From Arthrobacter sp. ov407 (GTDB lineage: Bacteria > Actinomycetota > Actinomycetes > Actinomycetales > Micrococcaceae): a stretch of DNA of 64,000 bases. This document shows, piece after piece, positions 14,923 through 24,359 of this stretch (the stretch's first letter is position 1; each line of letters starts with the position of its first letter). The translations under genes were made by a program, and so were the position numbers. The notes under the pieces are model-generated. The model searched no databases. It worked only from the letters and a program-made list of their open reading frames with translations, and had not been told where the DNA came from. Location of the stretch: assembly GCF_900102895.1 (NCBI RefSeq), contig NZ_FNGD01000003.1, positions 186,001 to 250,000 of the forward strand, written 5' to 3'.

Positions 14923-16236
14923 GTGTTGAAGATCGGGTTGACTGGCGGGATCGCCTCGGGGAAGTCCATGGTTGCCGCGCGCCTGCACGAACTGGGAGCC
15001 GTGCGTGTCGACGCCGACGCGCTGGCCCGGGAGGTCGTGGAGCCAGGTACGCCCGGTCTGGCAAGGGTAGTCGAGTTATTTGGCGCTGCCATCCTGACGC
15101 CGGACGGCCGGCTGGACCGGGCCCGGCTGGGTGCCCTGGTCTTTGGTGATCCGGAGCGACTGGCGGTGCTCAACGGGATCATTCACCCCTTGGTGCGGGA
15201 GCGCGCCACAGCGATTGTGGCCGCCGCCCCGGCCGGCGCCGTCGTGGTCCAGGATATTCCGCTGCTGGTCGAAACCGGACAAGGGAAGAACTTCCATCTC
15301 GTGGTCGTGGTGGATGCCCCGGACGACGTCCGCGTCCAACGCATGGCCGAACACCGCAACATGAGCGTCGAGGAGGCGCACGCCCGGATGGGCGCCCAGG
15401 CGACCCGCGAGGACCGGCTGGCGGCGGCGGACGTCGTGCTTGAGAACTCGGGCAGCCCGGAAGAACTCCGGCGTGCCGTGGACGCGCTGTGGGAGGAGCG
15501 GCTGACGCCGTTCGCGCTGAACCTCAAGGAACAGAGGATTGCCCGGCGGGCGGGAGGGCCGGTCCTCGCTCCTGCCGATCCGGCTTGGGCGGCCCAGGCC
15601 GGCCGGTTGATTGCCAGGCTGCGGTCCGCGGTTCCGCAGGACGTCTTGGCCGTGGACCACATTGGGTCCACGGCCGTCCCAGGCCTTGACGCCAAGGATG
15701 TGATTGACCTCCAGCTGAGCGTCCGCGACCTCGACGCCGCGGACCGGGTGGCGCCGCTCCTGGCAGACGCGGGATTCCCGCGCTGGCCCGGCATCATTGC
15801 CGACAACCCCAAGCCCTCGCACCCGGACCCTGCCGACTGGGGCAAGCGGCTGCACGGCAACGCCGATCCGGGCCGGCCGGTGAATCTTCACATCCGCGCA
15901 GCCGGCGCGCCGGGCTGGCGGTACGCCCTGTGCTTCCGCGACTGGCTCCGTGCCGATGCCGAGGCCCGGGCGGACTATGTCGCCGAGAAGAAGCGGGTGG
16001 CCGGGCTGCACGAGACGGACAAGTCCACCGCCGGCTACGCGGCCGACAAGGAGGGCTGGTTCACCGACTACGCCGCGCCCCGGATGGAAGCGTGGGTGCT
16101 GCGCACGGGATGGCAGCCGCCGTCGTACTCGGACGACGGCGGGGCGGCCGACGGCGGTATCGGCACCGTCAGCGACCGCACGGGCGCCGCCCCAGGCGCC
16201 GCCGCCGCCGTCAGTCCAGGTACTGCCCAAAGCTGA
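14923..16236 (+). CDS. coaE: Dephospho-CoA kinase fused to a GrpB/UPF0157 domain
   Basis: A 437-residue fusion. Residues 1-195 are CoaE, which phosphorylates dephospho-CoA in the last step of coenzyme A synthesis: P-loop GLTGGIASGKS at 5-15, DADALAREV near 30, and a lid with basic residues near 140. Residues about 205-400 are a GrpB-like nucleotidyltransferase-fold domain (VDHIGSTAVPGLDAKDVIDLQ near 243-263). The tail from about 405 is Gly/Ala-rich and probably disordered. The same fusion is known from mycobacterial CoaE, where the C-terminal part is thought to help folding. The start follows from the -10 box at 14911. Confidence 0.95.
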   Translation: MLKIGLTGGIASGKSMVAARLHELGAVRVDADALAREVVEPGTPGLARVVELFGAAILTPDGRLDRARLGALVFGDPERLAVLNGIIHPLVRERATAIVAAAPAGAVVVQDIPLLVETGQGKNFHLVVVVDAPDDVRVQRMAEHRNMSVEEAHARMGAQATREDRLAAADVVLENSGSPEELRRAVDALWEERLTPFALNLKEQRIARRAGGPVLAPADPAWAAQAGRLIARLRSAVPQDVLAVDHIGSTAVPGLDAKDVIDLQLSVRDLDAADRVAPLLADAGFPRWPGIIADNPKPSHPDPADWGKRLHGNADPGRPVNLHIRAAGAPGWRYALCFRDWLRADAEARADYVAEKKRVAGLHETDKSTAGYAADKEGWFTDYAAPRMEAWVLRTGWQPPSYSDDGGAADGGIGTVSDRTGAAPGAAAAVSPGTAQS

Positions 16237-16264
16237 ATCAAGACATCCTGTCACAGCCCGGCGG

Positions 16265-16270
16265 TAGATT
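16265..16270 (+). promoter_or_regulatory. -10 box for a leaderless uvrB start
   Basis: TAGATT ends six bases before the uvrB ATG. The six bases (AGGTAC) hold no Shine-Dalgarno at a workable distance. No LexA-type box is seen upstream. Confidence 0.55.
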
Positions 16271-16276
16271 AGGTAC

Positions 16277-18358
16277 ATGAGTCTTGCCCAGGAAATCAAC
16301 CGCGTCGTGGCCCCCTTCGAGGTCATCAGTGAGTTCAAGCCGGCGGGTGACCAGCCGGCCGCCATCGCCGAACTGACCGAGCGCATCAAGAACGGCGAAA
16401 AAGACGTCGTGCTGCTCGGCGCCACCGGTACCGGCAAGAGCGCGACGACGGCCTGGCTGATCGAGCAGGTCCAGCGCCCCACCCTGGTGATGGTGCAGAA
16501 CAAAACCCTCGCAGCGCAGCTGGCCAACGAATTCCGCGAACTGCTGCCGAACAACGCGGTGGAGTACTTCGTCTCCTACTACGACTACTACCAGCCCGAG
16601 GCCTACGTCGCCCAGACGGACACCTTCATCGAGAAGGACTCCTCCGTCAACGAGGAAGTCGAACGGCTCCGGCACTCCGCCACCAACGCGCTGCTGACCC
16701 GCCGCGACGTGATTGTGGTGGCTACCGTCTCCTGCATCTATGGCCTGGGCACGCCGGAGGAATACATCGCCGGCATGGTGACCCTCCGCAGGGGAGCGGA
16801 GATGAACCGCGACGACCTTCTCCGGAAATTTGTCTCCATGCAGTACACCCGCAACGACATGGACTTCCACCGCGGCACGTTCCGGGTGCGCGGCGACACC
16901 GTGGAAATCATCCCGATGTACGAGGAGCTGGCCATCCGGATCGAGTTCTTCGGGGACGAGATCGAGAATATCCAGACCCTTCACCCGTTGACCGGCGAAG
17001 TGCTCCGGGACGAGACCGAAATGTACGTCTTCCCCGCCTCGCACTACGTCGCCGGTCCGGAACGGATGGGCAGGGCGATCAAGAGAATCGAAGACGAACT
17101 GGCCGAGCGTCTCGCGGTGCTGGAAAGCCAGAACAAGCTGGTCGAGGCCCAACGGCTCCGGATGCGCACCACCTATGACCTGGAAATGATGCAGCAGATG
17201 GGTTTCTGCAACGGCATCGAGAACTATTCCTCGCACATCGACGGCCGCGCCCGCGGGACCGCGCCGCACTGCCTCATCGATTACTTCCCGGACGACTTCC
17301 TCCTGGTGATCGATGAATCCCACGTCACCGTCCCGCAGATCGGCGCCATGTACGAAGGCGACATGTCCCGCAAGCGGAACCTCGTAGACCACGGCTTCAG
17401 GCTGCCCTCGGCGATGGACAACCGCCCGCTCAAGTGGGACGAGTTCCAGGACCGTGTGGGGCAGGCCGTCTATCTGTCCGCCACGCCGGGCAAGTACGAG
17501 CTCGGCAAGTCCGACGGCTTCGTCCAGCAAATCATCCGCCCCACCGGCCTGATCGACCCCGAGGTGGTCGTCAAGCCCACGAAGGGGCAGATCGATGACC
17601 TGCTGGGCGAAATCCGGACCCGCACGGCGAAGAACGAACGAGTCCTGGTCACCACCTTGACCAAGCGGATGGCCGAGGACCTCACGGACTACCTGCTGGG
17701 CCATGGCGTGAAGGTGGAATACCTGCACTCCGATGTCGACACCCTGCGCCGCGTCGAGCTCCTGCGCGAACTGCGGATGGGTGTCTTCGATGTCTTGGTC
17801 GGCATCAACCTGCTCCGCGAGGGCCTCGACCTCCCCGAGGTGTCGCTGGTCAGCATCCTGGACGCGGACAAGGAAGGCTTCCTGCGCTCCTCGACGTCCC
17901 TGATCCAGACCATCGGGCGTGCCGCCCGCAACGTGTCCGGCCAGGTGCACATGTACGCGGACCGGATCACCGACTCGATGGCCCACGCCATCGACGAGAC
18001 GAACCGGCGCCGCGCCATCCAGGTTGCCTACAACACGGAGAAGGGGATCGATCCCCAGCCGCTCCGGAAGAAGATCGCGGACATCACCGACCAGCTGGCC
18101 AAGGAAGACGCCGACACTCGCGAACTTTTGGCCGCGGCCGGCAAGAACCGCGGCAAAGGCAAGGGCGGCGCGCACATCCGCGCGGACGGGCTCGCGGCCG
18201 CGCCGGCAGAGGACCTCGTTGGCCTGATCGAACAGCTCACCGAACAGATGCACGCCGCGGCCGGGGAGCTGCAGTTCGAGCTCGCCGCCCGGCTCCGCGA
18301 CGAGGTGGGGGAATTGAAGAAGGAGCTGCGGCAAATGCAATCCGCGGGGCACGCCTAG
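16277..18358 (+). CDS. uvrB: Excinuclease ABC subunit B
   Basis: A 693-residue damage-verifying helicase-like subunit of nucleotide excision repair, loaded onto DNA by UvrA and recruiting UvrC. Visible parts are Walker A GATGTGKS (about 50-57), the beta-hairpin region [11 protein letters not shown] (about 98-108), the DESH box (about 345), the helicase motif QTIGRAARN near 547-555, and the C-terminal UVR motif that contacts UvrC ([17 protein letters not shown], last 25 residues). Length is normal for the family. After its stop comes the leader of terC. Confidence 0.98.
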   Translation: MSLAQEINRVVAPFEVISEFKPAGDQPAAIAELTERIKNGEKDVVLLGATGTGKSATTAWLIEQVQRPTLVMVQNKTLAAQLANEFRELLPNNAVEYFVSYYDYYQPEAYVAQTDTFIEKDSSVNEEVERLRHSATNALLTRRDVIVVATVSCIYGLGTPEEYIAGMVTLRRGAEMNRDDLLRKFVSMQYTRNDMDFHRGTFRVRGDTVEIIPMYEELAIRIEFFGDEIENIQTLHPLTGEVLRDETEMYVFPASHYVAGPERMGRAIKRIEDELAERLAVLESQNKLVEAQRLRMRTTYDLEMMQQMGFCNGIENYSSHIDGRARGTAPHCLIDYFPDDFLLVIDESHVTVPQIGAMYEGDMSRKRNLVDHGFRLPSAMDNRPLKWDEFQDRVGQAVYLSATPGKYELGKSDGFVQQIIRPTGLIDPEVVVKPTKGQIDDLLGEIRTRTAKNERVLVTTLTKRMAEDLTDYLLGHGVKVEYLHSDVDTLRRVELLRELRMGVFDVLVGINLLREGLDLPEVSLVSILDADKEGFLRSSTSLIQTIGRAARNVSGQVHMYADRITDSMAHAIDETNRRRAIQVAYNTEKGIDPQPLRKKIADITDQLAKEDADTRELLAAAGKNRGKGKGGAHIRADGLAAAPAEDLVGLIEQLTEQMHAAAGELQFELAARLRDEVGELKKELRQMQSAGHA

Positions 18359-18374
18359 GGTAAACTCGGACCAA

Positions 18375-18506
18375 CGTAGGGGAGTATCCCAAGCGCTACG
18401 ATCGTCAACACGCACGGCTACGATGCCGCGCCGGGCGTAGCGGGCAGCCAGGTAGCGTCATGCGCCAGCGGTCGGAGAGACTTACACCGCTGAGCTGTAC
18501 CCTACG
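18375..18506 (+). ncRNA. yybP-ykoY manganese riboswitch
   Basis: Closing stem CGTAGGG (18375-18381) with CCCTACG (18500-18506) embraces the two conserved loops of this class: GGGGAGTA near 18379-18386 and GGAGAGACTTAC near 18473-18484. The element binds Mn2+ in known cases and here precedes a TerC-family metal exporter gene. The terC ribosome site AAAGG (18507-18511) touches the 3' strand of the closing stem, which suggests control of translation, although transcription control is not excluded. Confidence 0.88.
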
Positions 18507-18520
18507 AAAGGTATCTGCCC

Positions 18521-19549
18521 GTGCCCGTGCTTCCCCTATGGTTCGAGATCGGCTCGTTTGTCGTTCTCGGCGTCATCCTTGCCATCGACTTGCTGATGGT
18601 CCTCAAACGCCCGCATGAGCCCTCCATGAAAGAAGCCGGGCTGTGGGTTGCGTTCTACGTGGCCCTGGCCCTGGTCTTCGCCGGCGCCATGTTCGCCTTC
18701 ACCGGCCCGGAATTCGGCGGCCAGTTCATCGCCGGCTGGGTGACGGAATACAGCCTGAGCATCGACAATCTGTTCGTCTTCATCATCATCATGGCGCGCT
18801 TCTCGGTACCGAGAAAGTACCAGCAGGAAGTGCTCATGGTGGGCATCATCATCGCCCTCATCCTCCGCGGGATCTTCATCATGCTCGGCGCGATCGTGAT
18901 CGAGCAGTTCAGCTGGGTCTTCTACATCTTCGGCGCCTTCCTGCTCTGGACCGCCTGGAAGCAGGCCCAGGACGAGGGCGAGGACGAGGAAGACAAGGAA
19001 AACCCGTTGATCGCGCGGATCCGCAGCGTCCTGCCGATGTCCGAGAAATTCGACGGCGGCAAGCTCCGCACCGTTGTCGACGGCAAGAAGGTGTTCACCC
19101 CGATGCTGATCGTCTTTGTGACCATCGGCATGACGGACCTGCTCTTCGCCGTCGACTCCATTCCGGCCATCTTCGGCCTCACCCAGAGCGCCTTCATCGT
19201 CTTCACCGCGAACATCTTCGCCCTGATGGGGCTGCGCCAGCTGTATTTCCTGCTCGGCGGCCTCATGAACCGGCTCATTTACCTCAAGCACGCCCTGTCC
19301 GTGATCCTGGCCTTCATCGGCGTCAAGCTGGTCCTGCACGCCATGCACGTCAACGAGCTGCCCTTCATCAACGGCGGCCAGCACATTGAATGGGCGCCTG
19401 AGATCCCCACGTACGTCTCTCTCGGGGTGATCATCGGCACCATCGTCATTGCGGTGATCGCCAGCCTGATGAGCTCCAAGGCGTCCAAGTCGAAGCTGGA
19501 CGCCCGGCTGGAAGAGGACTCCCGCAAGAGCCTGAGCGACGTCGACTAG
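18521..19549 (+). CDS. terC: TerC family membrane protein, probable manganese exporter
   Basis: A 342-residue integral membrane protein with about nine helices. Family blocks are EYSLSIDNLFVFIIIM (about 84-99) and TDLLFAVDSIPAIFGLT (about 206-222), whose conserved aspartates lie in the membrane and likely bind metal. A charged cytoplasmic loop rich in Glu/Asp (EGEDEEDKE) is near residue 150. TerC proteins under yybP-ykoY control export Mn2+ to avoid toxicity or to load secreted enzymes. The GTG at 18521 is nine bases after AAAGG. Confidence 0.93.
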   Translation: MPVLPLWFEIGSFVVLGVILAIDLLMVLKRPHEPSMKEAGLWVAFYVALALVFAGAMFAFTGPEFGGQFIAGWVTEYSLSIDNLFVFIIIMARFSVPRKYQQEVLMVGIIIALILRGIFIMLGAIVIEQFSWVFYIFGAFLLWTAWKQAQDEGEDEEDKENPLIARIRSVLPMSEKFDGGKLRTVVDGKKVFTPMLIVFVTIGMTDLLFAVDSIPAIFGLTQSAFIVFTANIFALMGLRQLYFLLGGLMNRLIYLKHALSVILAFIGVKLVLHAMHVNELPFINGGQHIEWAPEIPTYVSLGVIIGTIVIAVIASLMSSKASKSKLDARLEEDSRKSLSDVD

Positions 19550-19580
19550 CACAGCACTGCCGGGTGCCCGGCAGCGCATA

Positions 19581-19622
19581 ACAGTGCGGCGCTGGACCCT
19601 TACGGGTCCAGCGCCGCACTGT
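19581..19622. terminator. Bidirectional terminator between terC and the peptidase gene
   Basis: A perfect 19-bp stem (19581-19599 with 19604-19622) has a TTAC loop and lies between two convergent genes, 31 bases after the terC stop. Being symmetrical, it can serve both strands. Confidence 0.88.
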
Positions 19623-19639
19623 TTGGGCCGGCCGCCCCC

Positions 19640-19693
19640 AGCTGAGCCCGTGCCGTCAGTTGAGCCTGCGCCGTCAGTTGAGCCAATGCCGGG
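19640..19693 (-). repeat. Three 18-bp tandem repeats touching a stop codon
   Basis: Units start at 19640, 19658 and 19676 and follow AGTTGAGCCTGCGCCGTC with a few changes. The array ends exactly at the stop codon (19694-19696) of the minus-strand peptidase gene. Read past that stop in the same frame it would encode Gly-Ser-Thr-Asp-rich repeats, so relatives may have a longer tail. Confidence 0.75.
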
Positions 19694-21052
19694 TCAGCGG
19701 CGGGCGGAACGGGCCATTCCCAGCAGGCGCCCGAAGATCGCCTCGCCGTCGTCCGCGATGCCGTCGTGGTGGAACTCGTCGGACTCCCACACCTGCAGGC
19801 CACGGACGGCGGCCGCTGTTTCCAGGGAGAGCTCACGGTCCACGTAGATGTCGTCCGTGTAGACGGCCGCGGCGATGGGCACGGAGTTCAGTGCCAGCCT
19901 CTCCGGATCGTAGAGCGGCGCCCAGTCGTCCTTTTCGGCGAGGAGCCCGGCAACGTCCTGCAGCGGGCGCAGAGCCGGGTCCTGCTCGAAGTACCAGGGG
20001 TACACCATTTCCCCGGTCAGGAGTGGTTCGCCGGCGTCGGGGCGGAACTCGGGGAAGTCCTCCAGCAAGCGCCAGGCGGCCCAGTTGGTGGCCCGGTCCT
20101 GGCCGTAAATGGACTCGTGCATCAGGGCGTACAAGGGGTTGGCGGCCCGGGAAACGATTCCATGGACCTGTTCCAGGAAGGCGTCCGAGAGGCGGTCGCA
20201 ATCGGGTGTGGCCACGAAGGCGTCCTCGAGCAGGTGGTGCAGCGCGTCCACCCGGGTATTGCCGCCCAGGAACGAGCCGACCATCTGGAACCGTTCCACG
20301 GTGAGCCGGCCGCCGTCGGGCAGGAACTCCTTCGTGTCCCGCAGGTGCCCGGCGATCCGGGTGATGGCGGCCCGGTCCTCGGGGTACCACTGAAAGTATT
20401 CGGCGTTCCGGGCCGCGACCCGCTGAAAAGTCGCCCGGTACACACGGTCCGCGGAGCCGTCCAGCGGGGCCAGACCGCCCGTCACCAGCACCTCGTGCAG
20501 CCCCTCGGGGGCGAAGGACAGGTAGCTCAGCGCGCAGAACCCGCCGTAGCTCTGGCCGTAGATGGTCCAGGGGTCGGAGCCCAGGGCCGCCCTGATGGCC
20601 TCGGCGTCGGCGACGATCGAGTCGGCGCGGAAGTGCGTCAGGAAGCGGGCCTGTTCGACGTCCGTGCCGCGCAGCGGCAGCGTATTGCGGTCCACGGCCG
20701 AGGACAGGCCGGTGCCGCGCTGGTCCAGCATGAGGATCCGGAAGTCCCTCCCGGCGGCCTTGCTCCAGCCGGCCAGGGACGGGAACCGGTTGCCGCGCCC
20801 GCCGGGACCGCCCTGCAGGAAGAGCAGCCAGGGAAGCTCGGCGGCGTCTTCTTCGCTGTGCTCCGTGGACACGTACTCGCGGGCGAACACCGTGATGGTC
20901 TCGCCGCGCCGCCCCGCCTCGCTGAAGTGGTCCAATGGGACCTGGAAATAGTGTTCAGCGGTCCGCATCCCGCGGTAGGTGTGGCGTGCCCGGACGCTGT
21001 GCCGGACTTTGCGCCGGTCGCTGGATGCAGTCTCCAGGAGGGAGGCTCCCAT
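19694..21052 (-). CDS. Alpha/beta hydrolase, S33 proline iminopeptidase family
   Basis: A 452-residue serine peptidase of the prolyl aminopeptidase group, expected to remove N-terminal proline or similar residues from peptides in the cytoplasm. Visible parts are the oxyanion region FLQGGPGGRG (about 77-86), DQRGTGLS (about 109-116), the nucleophile elbow GQSYGG (about 176-181), and the C-terminal histidine in SDEFHHDGI. The ATG at 21052 is chosen because the family body begins soon after. The frame extends far upstream, but over the coding region of the preceding acetyltransferase gene, whose stop lies 20 bases before this start. No signal peptide is seen. Confidence 0.85.
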   Translation of the reverse strand: MGASLLETASSDRRKVRHSVRARHTYRGMRTAEHYFQVPLDHFSEAGRRGETITVFAREYVSTEHSEEDAAELPWLLFLQGGPGGRGNRFPSLAGWSKAAGRDFRILMLDQRGTGLSSAVDRNTLPLRGTDVEQARFLTHFRADSIVADAEAIRAALGSDPWTIYGQSYGGFCALSYLSFAPEGLHEVLVTGGLAPLDGSADRVYRATFQRVAARNAEYFQWYPEDRAAITRIAGHLRDTKEFLPDGGRLTVERFQMVGSFLGGNTRVDALHHLLEDAFVATPDCDRLSDAFLEQVHGIVSRAANPLYALMHESIYGQDRATNWAAWRLLEDFPEFRPDAGEPLLTGEMVYPWYFEQDPALRPLQDVAGLLAEKDDWAPLYDPERLALNSVPIAAAVYTDDIYVDRELSLETAAAVRGLQVWESDEFHHDGIADDGEAIFGRLLGMARSARR

Positions 21053-21071
21053 GAGCCCCGTCAGCGGAAGG

Positions 21072-21620
21072 TCAGCCACGGGTGGCCACCTCGCGGGAGT
21101 CGGCACGGGAACCGTCGACGGAGTCCGCACCGGAAGCTGGGCCGGGGGCGCCGAACGCTGCCAGCGCCGCTCCGGCGAGGCGGAAGGTGGACCATTCCTC
21201 CATCGGCGCGGCGCCAAGCTTCTTGTAGAAGTTGATGGAGGGCTCGTTCCAGTCCAGGACACTCCATTCGACGCGCGCGTAGCCGCGGTCGACGGCGGTC
21301 GCTGCCAGGTGCTGCAGGAGTGCTTTGCCGTGGCCCTCGCCGCGGGCCTCCGGCCGGACGTAGAGGTCTTCCAGGTAGATGCCGTGGACGCCTTCCCACG
21401 TGGAGTAGTTCAGGAACCAGAGGGCGAAGCCCCGCACCTCGCCGGCCGCATTCTCCGCCATGGAGGCGAAGACCCTCGGATTCTCGCCGAAGAGGACCTC
21501 GGTGAGCATCTCGGGGGTGTTCCGGACGGCGTCCGGTTCCTTCTCGTAGAGGGCGAGGTCGTGGATCATCTGCAGGATGGCAGGGACGTCGAGAGGCGTG
21601 GCAGGCCGGATTACACTCAT
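21072..21620 (-). CDS. GNAT acetyltransferase, SSAT-like
   Basis: A 182-residue GNAT protein resembling diamine or spermidine/spermine N1-acetyltransferases. The opening IRPATPLDVPAILQMI, the LEDLYVRPEARGEGHGKALL acetyl-CoA block (about 83-102) and WSVLDWNEPSINFYKKLGA (about 118-136) are typical. The last 30 residues are Ala/Gly/Ser-rich and extra. It is probably leaderless: TAAACT lies six bases before the ATG on the minus strand. It heads a two-gene operon with the peptidase. Confidence 0.85.
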   Translation of the reverse strand: MSVIRPATPLDVPAILQMIHDLALYEKEPDAVRNTPEMLTEVLFGENPRVFASMAENAAGEVRGFALWFLNYSTWEGVHGIYLEDLYVRPEARGEGHGKALLQHLAATAVDRGYARVEWSVLDWNEPSINFYKKLGAAPMEEWSTFRLAGAALAAFGAPGPASGADSVDGSRADSREVATRG

Positions 21621-21626
21621 TATTCG

Positions 21627-21632
21627 AGTTTA
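21627..21632 (-). promoter_or_regulatory. -10 box for a leaderless acetyltransferase start
   Basis: TAAACT on the minus strand ends six bases before the ATG at 21620. The same hexamer and spacing precede the yigZ-like gene. Confidence 0.5.
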
Positions 21633-21669
21633 CCCGCGGCGCGTACCGTCCCCGGGCCGGCGCCCGCCC

Positions 21670-24216
21670 TTAGAGCCGGTTGACATCCGTGACGCGGACG
21701 ACGGCGGTCCCGGACTCGTCCGAGGCCGCCAGATCGACCTCGGCGGAGATGCCCCAGTCGTGGTGGCGGGCCGGGTCATCAAAGATCTGCCGGACCTTCC
21801 ACACGCCGGGTTCCTCGGTGATGATCAGCAGCCCGGGGCCGCGGGCGTCCGGTCCGGTGCCGATGTCGTTGTGTTCGTCGAAGTAGTCATCCAGGGCATC
21901 CTCCCAGCGCTCCGCGTCCCAGCCAGAACCGGCGTCGAGCTCGCCCAAGGTGGCGGCGGCCTCATCGGCGAACAACTCCACGCGGCGGAACATCTCGTTG
22001 CGCACCATCACCCGGAAGGCCCGGATGTTGGAGGTCAGCGACGGCGGCGGGGGCGGGGGCGCGTCGTGCGGTGTGGGCGCCGCGCCGGACGTTAGTTCTT
22101 CCCATTCGTCGAGCAGGCTGGAGTCCACCTGGCGGACCAGTTCGCCCAGCCAGGCAATGAGGTCCTCGAGGTCCTCCCGGAGGGCGTCCTGCGGGACGGT
22201 CTGGCGGAGCGCCTTGAAACCGTCGGCGAGGTAGCGCAGCACGATCCCCTCCGAACGGGCGAGCCCGTAGAACTGGACGAATTCGCCGAAGTTCATGGCG
22301 CGCTCGTACATGTCCCGGACCACCGACTTGGGCGCGAGCTCGAAGTCGCCGACCCAGGGCGCGGCCTTGCGGTAGACATCGAAGGCCTCGCCGAGGATCT
22401 CCGCGAGCGGCTGCGGGTAGGTGACCTCCTCGAGCATCGCCATCCTCTGGTCGTACTCGATGCCGTCGGCCTTCATTGCCGCGATGGCTTCGCCGCGTGC
22501 CTTCTTCTGCTGTGCCGACAGGATCTGGCGCGGCTTCTCCAGGGTCGCTTCGATCACGGACACCACATCCAGGGCGTACGACGGCGACTCCGGGTCCAGC
22601 AGCTCCAGCGCGGCGAGGGCGAACGGAGACAAGGGCTGGTTGAGGGCAAAGTTGGCCTGCAGGTGGACCGTGAGGCGGACCGTGCGGCCGTCTGCACCCT
22701 GCTCTTCCGGCGGGATCCGCTCCACGACGCCGGCAGCGAGCAGCTCGCGGTAGATTCCCAGGGCCTTTTTCATGAGCCTCAGCTGGGCCGGACGGGTCTC
22801 GTGGTTCTCGGTGAGCAGGCGGCGGGCGGCCTGGAACGGGTCGCCGGGGCGTTCCATGAGGTTCATCAGCATCGCGTGCGTCACGGTGAAACTCGACGTG
22901 AGCGGATCCGGAACAGACTCGACCAGCCGCTTGTACGTGGGTTCACCCCAGGACACGAAACCCTCCGGGGGCTTCTTCTTGACCACCTGGCGCAGCTTCT
23001 TCTGGTCGTCGCCGAACTTGGCCGTGGCCTTGGCCATCGCCTTCACGTTTTCCGTCACGTGTTCCGGGGCCTGGACCACCACGGTTCCGGCCGTGTCATA
23101 CCCGGCGCGTCCGGCGCGCCCGGCGATCTGGTGGAATTCGCGGGAGTTCAGCAGCCGGGTGCGGACGCCGTCGTACTTGCTCAGGGCCGTGAGCAGCACA
23201 GTGCGGATGGGCACGTTGATGCCCACCCCGAGGGTGTCCGTGCCGCAGATGACCTTCAGCAGCCCGGCCTGGGCAAGCTGTTCGACCAGCCGGCGGTACT
23301 TCGGCAACATGCCGGCGTGGTGGACGCCGATGCCGTGCCGGACCAGCCGGTTGAGGGTCTTGCCGAAGCCCGCGGCGAAGCGGAACCCGGCAATGAGCTC
23401 GGCAATCTTGTCTTTTTCCTCGCGGGTGCAGACGTTGATGCTCATCAGGTTCTGGGCCCGGTCGATCGCTTCGACCTGGCTGAAGTGGACCACGTAGACC
23501 GGGACCTGCTTGGTGGCGAGCAGCTCCTCAAGTGTCTCGTGGACCGGGGTCTGCTCGTAGTAGTAGTGCAGCGGAATGGGACGTTCTGCGGAGCTGACGG
23601 TCGTCGTGGCGCGGCCCGTCAGTTCGCGGAGGCCGTCCTCGAAACGGCTGACATCGCCGAGAGTCGCTGACATCAGCAGGAACTGCGCCTGGGGCAGTTC
23701 CAGCAGCGGCACCTGCCACGCCCAGCCGCGCTGCGGGTCCGAGTAGAAGTGGAACTCGTCCATGATGACGGCGCCGAGCTGGGCCGCCGAACCTTCGCGC
23801 AGCGCGATGTTGGCCAGGATTTCGGCGGTGCAGCAAATGATCGGGGCGTCCTGGTTGACGCCGGAGTCGCCGGTGATCATGCCGACGTTGTCGGCACCGA
23901 AGATCTCGCAGAGGGCGAAGAACTTTTCCGAGACGAGGGCCTTGATCGGGGCGGTGTAGTAGCTGCGCTGGCCGCGGGCCATGGCCTGGAAGTGCGCGGC
24001 GATGGCCACAAGGGATTTCCCGGATCCGGTCGGCGTGGCCAGGATGACGTTGGAGCCGGCGGCCAGCTCCATGATGGCCTCGTCCTGGGCGGTGTAGAGG
24101 GCAAGGCCGCGGGTCTCGGTCCACTCGACGAACCGGGTGTAGAGCTCGTCCGGGTCCAGGCCCGTCCTGCCGGGGACTCGGGCGGCCGGGGCGGGGAGCT
24201 GATCAACGAGTTTCAT
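21670..24216 (-). CDS. Ski2-like DEAD/DEAH-box RNA helicase
   Basis: An 848-residue superfamily 2 helicase. Motifs in order: Walker A ATPTGSGKS (about 60-68), DEFH (about 152-155), SAT (about 183-185), TDTLGVGINVPI (about 333-344), and QIAGRAGRAGY (about 370-380). The C-terminal half is a DUF3516-type region usual for the actinobacterial members. A Pro-rich stretch (APTPHDAPPPPPPS) near residue 715 interrupts it. It probably acts in RNA turnover or remodelling. TAAGCT lies eight bases before the ATG on the minus strand, another near-leaderless arrangement. Confidence 0.9.
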   Translation of the reverse strand: MKLVDQLPAPAARVPGRTGLDPDELYTRFVEWTETRGLALYTAQDEAIMELAAGSNVILATPTGSGKSLVAIAAHFQAMARGQRSYYTAPIKALVSEKFFALCEIFGADNVGMITGDSGVNQDAPIICCTAEILANIALREGSAAQLGAVIMDEFHFYSDPQRGWAWQVPLLELPQAQFLLMSATLGDVSRFEDGLRELTGRATTTVSSAERPIPLHYYYEQTPVHETLEELLATKQVPVYVVHFSQVEAIDRAQNLMSINVCTREEKDKIAELIAGFRFAAGFGKTLNRLVRHGIGVHHAGMLPKYRRLVEQLAQAGLLKVICGTDTLGVGINVPIRTVLLTALSKYDGVRTRLLNSREFHQIAGRAGRAGYDTAGTVVVQAPEHVTENVKAMAKATAKFGDDQKKLRQVVKKKPPEGFVSWGEPTYKRLVESVPDPLTSSFTVTHAMLMNLMERPGDPFQAARRLLTENHETRPAQLRLMKKALGIYRELLAAGVVERIPPEEQGADGRTVRLTVHLQANFALNQPLSPFALAALELLDPESPSYALDVVSVIEATLEKPRQILSAQQKKARGEAIAAMKADGIEYDQRMAMLEEVTYPQPLAEILGEAFDVYRKAAPWVGDFELAPKSVVRDMYERAMNFGEFVQFYGLARSEGIVLRYLADGFKALRQTVPQDALREDLEDLIAWLGELVRQVDSSLLDEWEELTSGAAPTPHDAPPPPPPSLTSNIRAFRVMVRNEMFRRVELFADEAAATLGELDAGSGWDAERWEDALDDYFDEHNDIGTGPDARGPGLLIITEEPGVWKVRQIFDDPARHHDWGISAEVDLAASDESGTAVVRVTDVNRL

Positions 24217-24224
24217 TGCTGTCC

Positions 24225-24230
24225 AGCTTA
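24225..24230 (-). promoter_or_regulatory. -10 box close to the helicase start
   Basis: TAAGCT on the minus strand ends eight bases before the ATG at 24216. The leader would be zero to two bases long. Confidence 0.4.
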
Positions 24231-24359
24231 GTGCCAGCGCTGGGCCCGCGGCACCGGCGGGAGCCTGCGCCGCACACAGCGGATGAGTGCCTCCTTGGCT
24301 GGCCTACGGGGCGGGGCTAGGCTTCCGTTAGGACTACATTGCCGGGAACTGGAGGTGCC

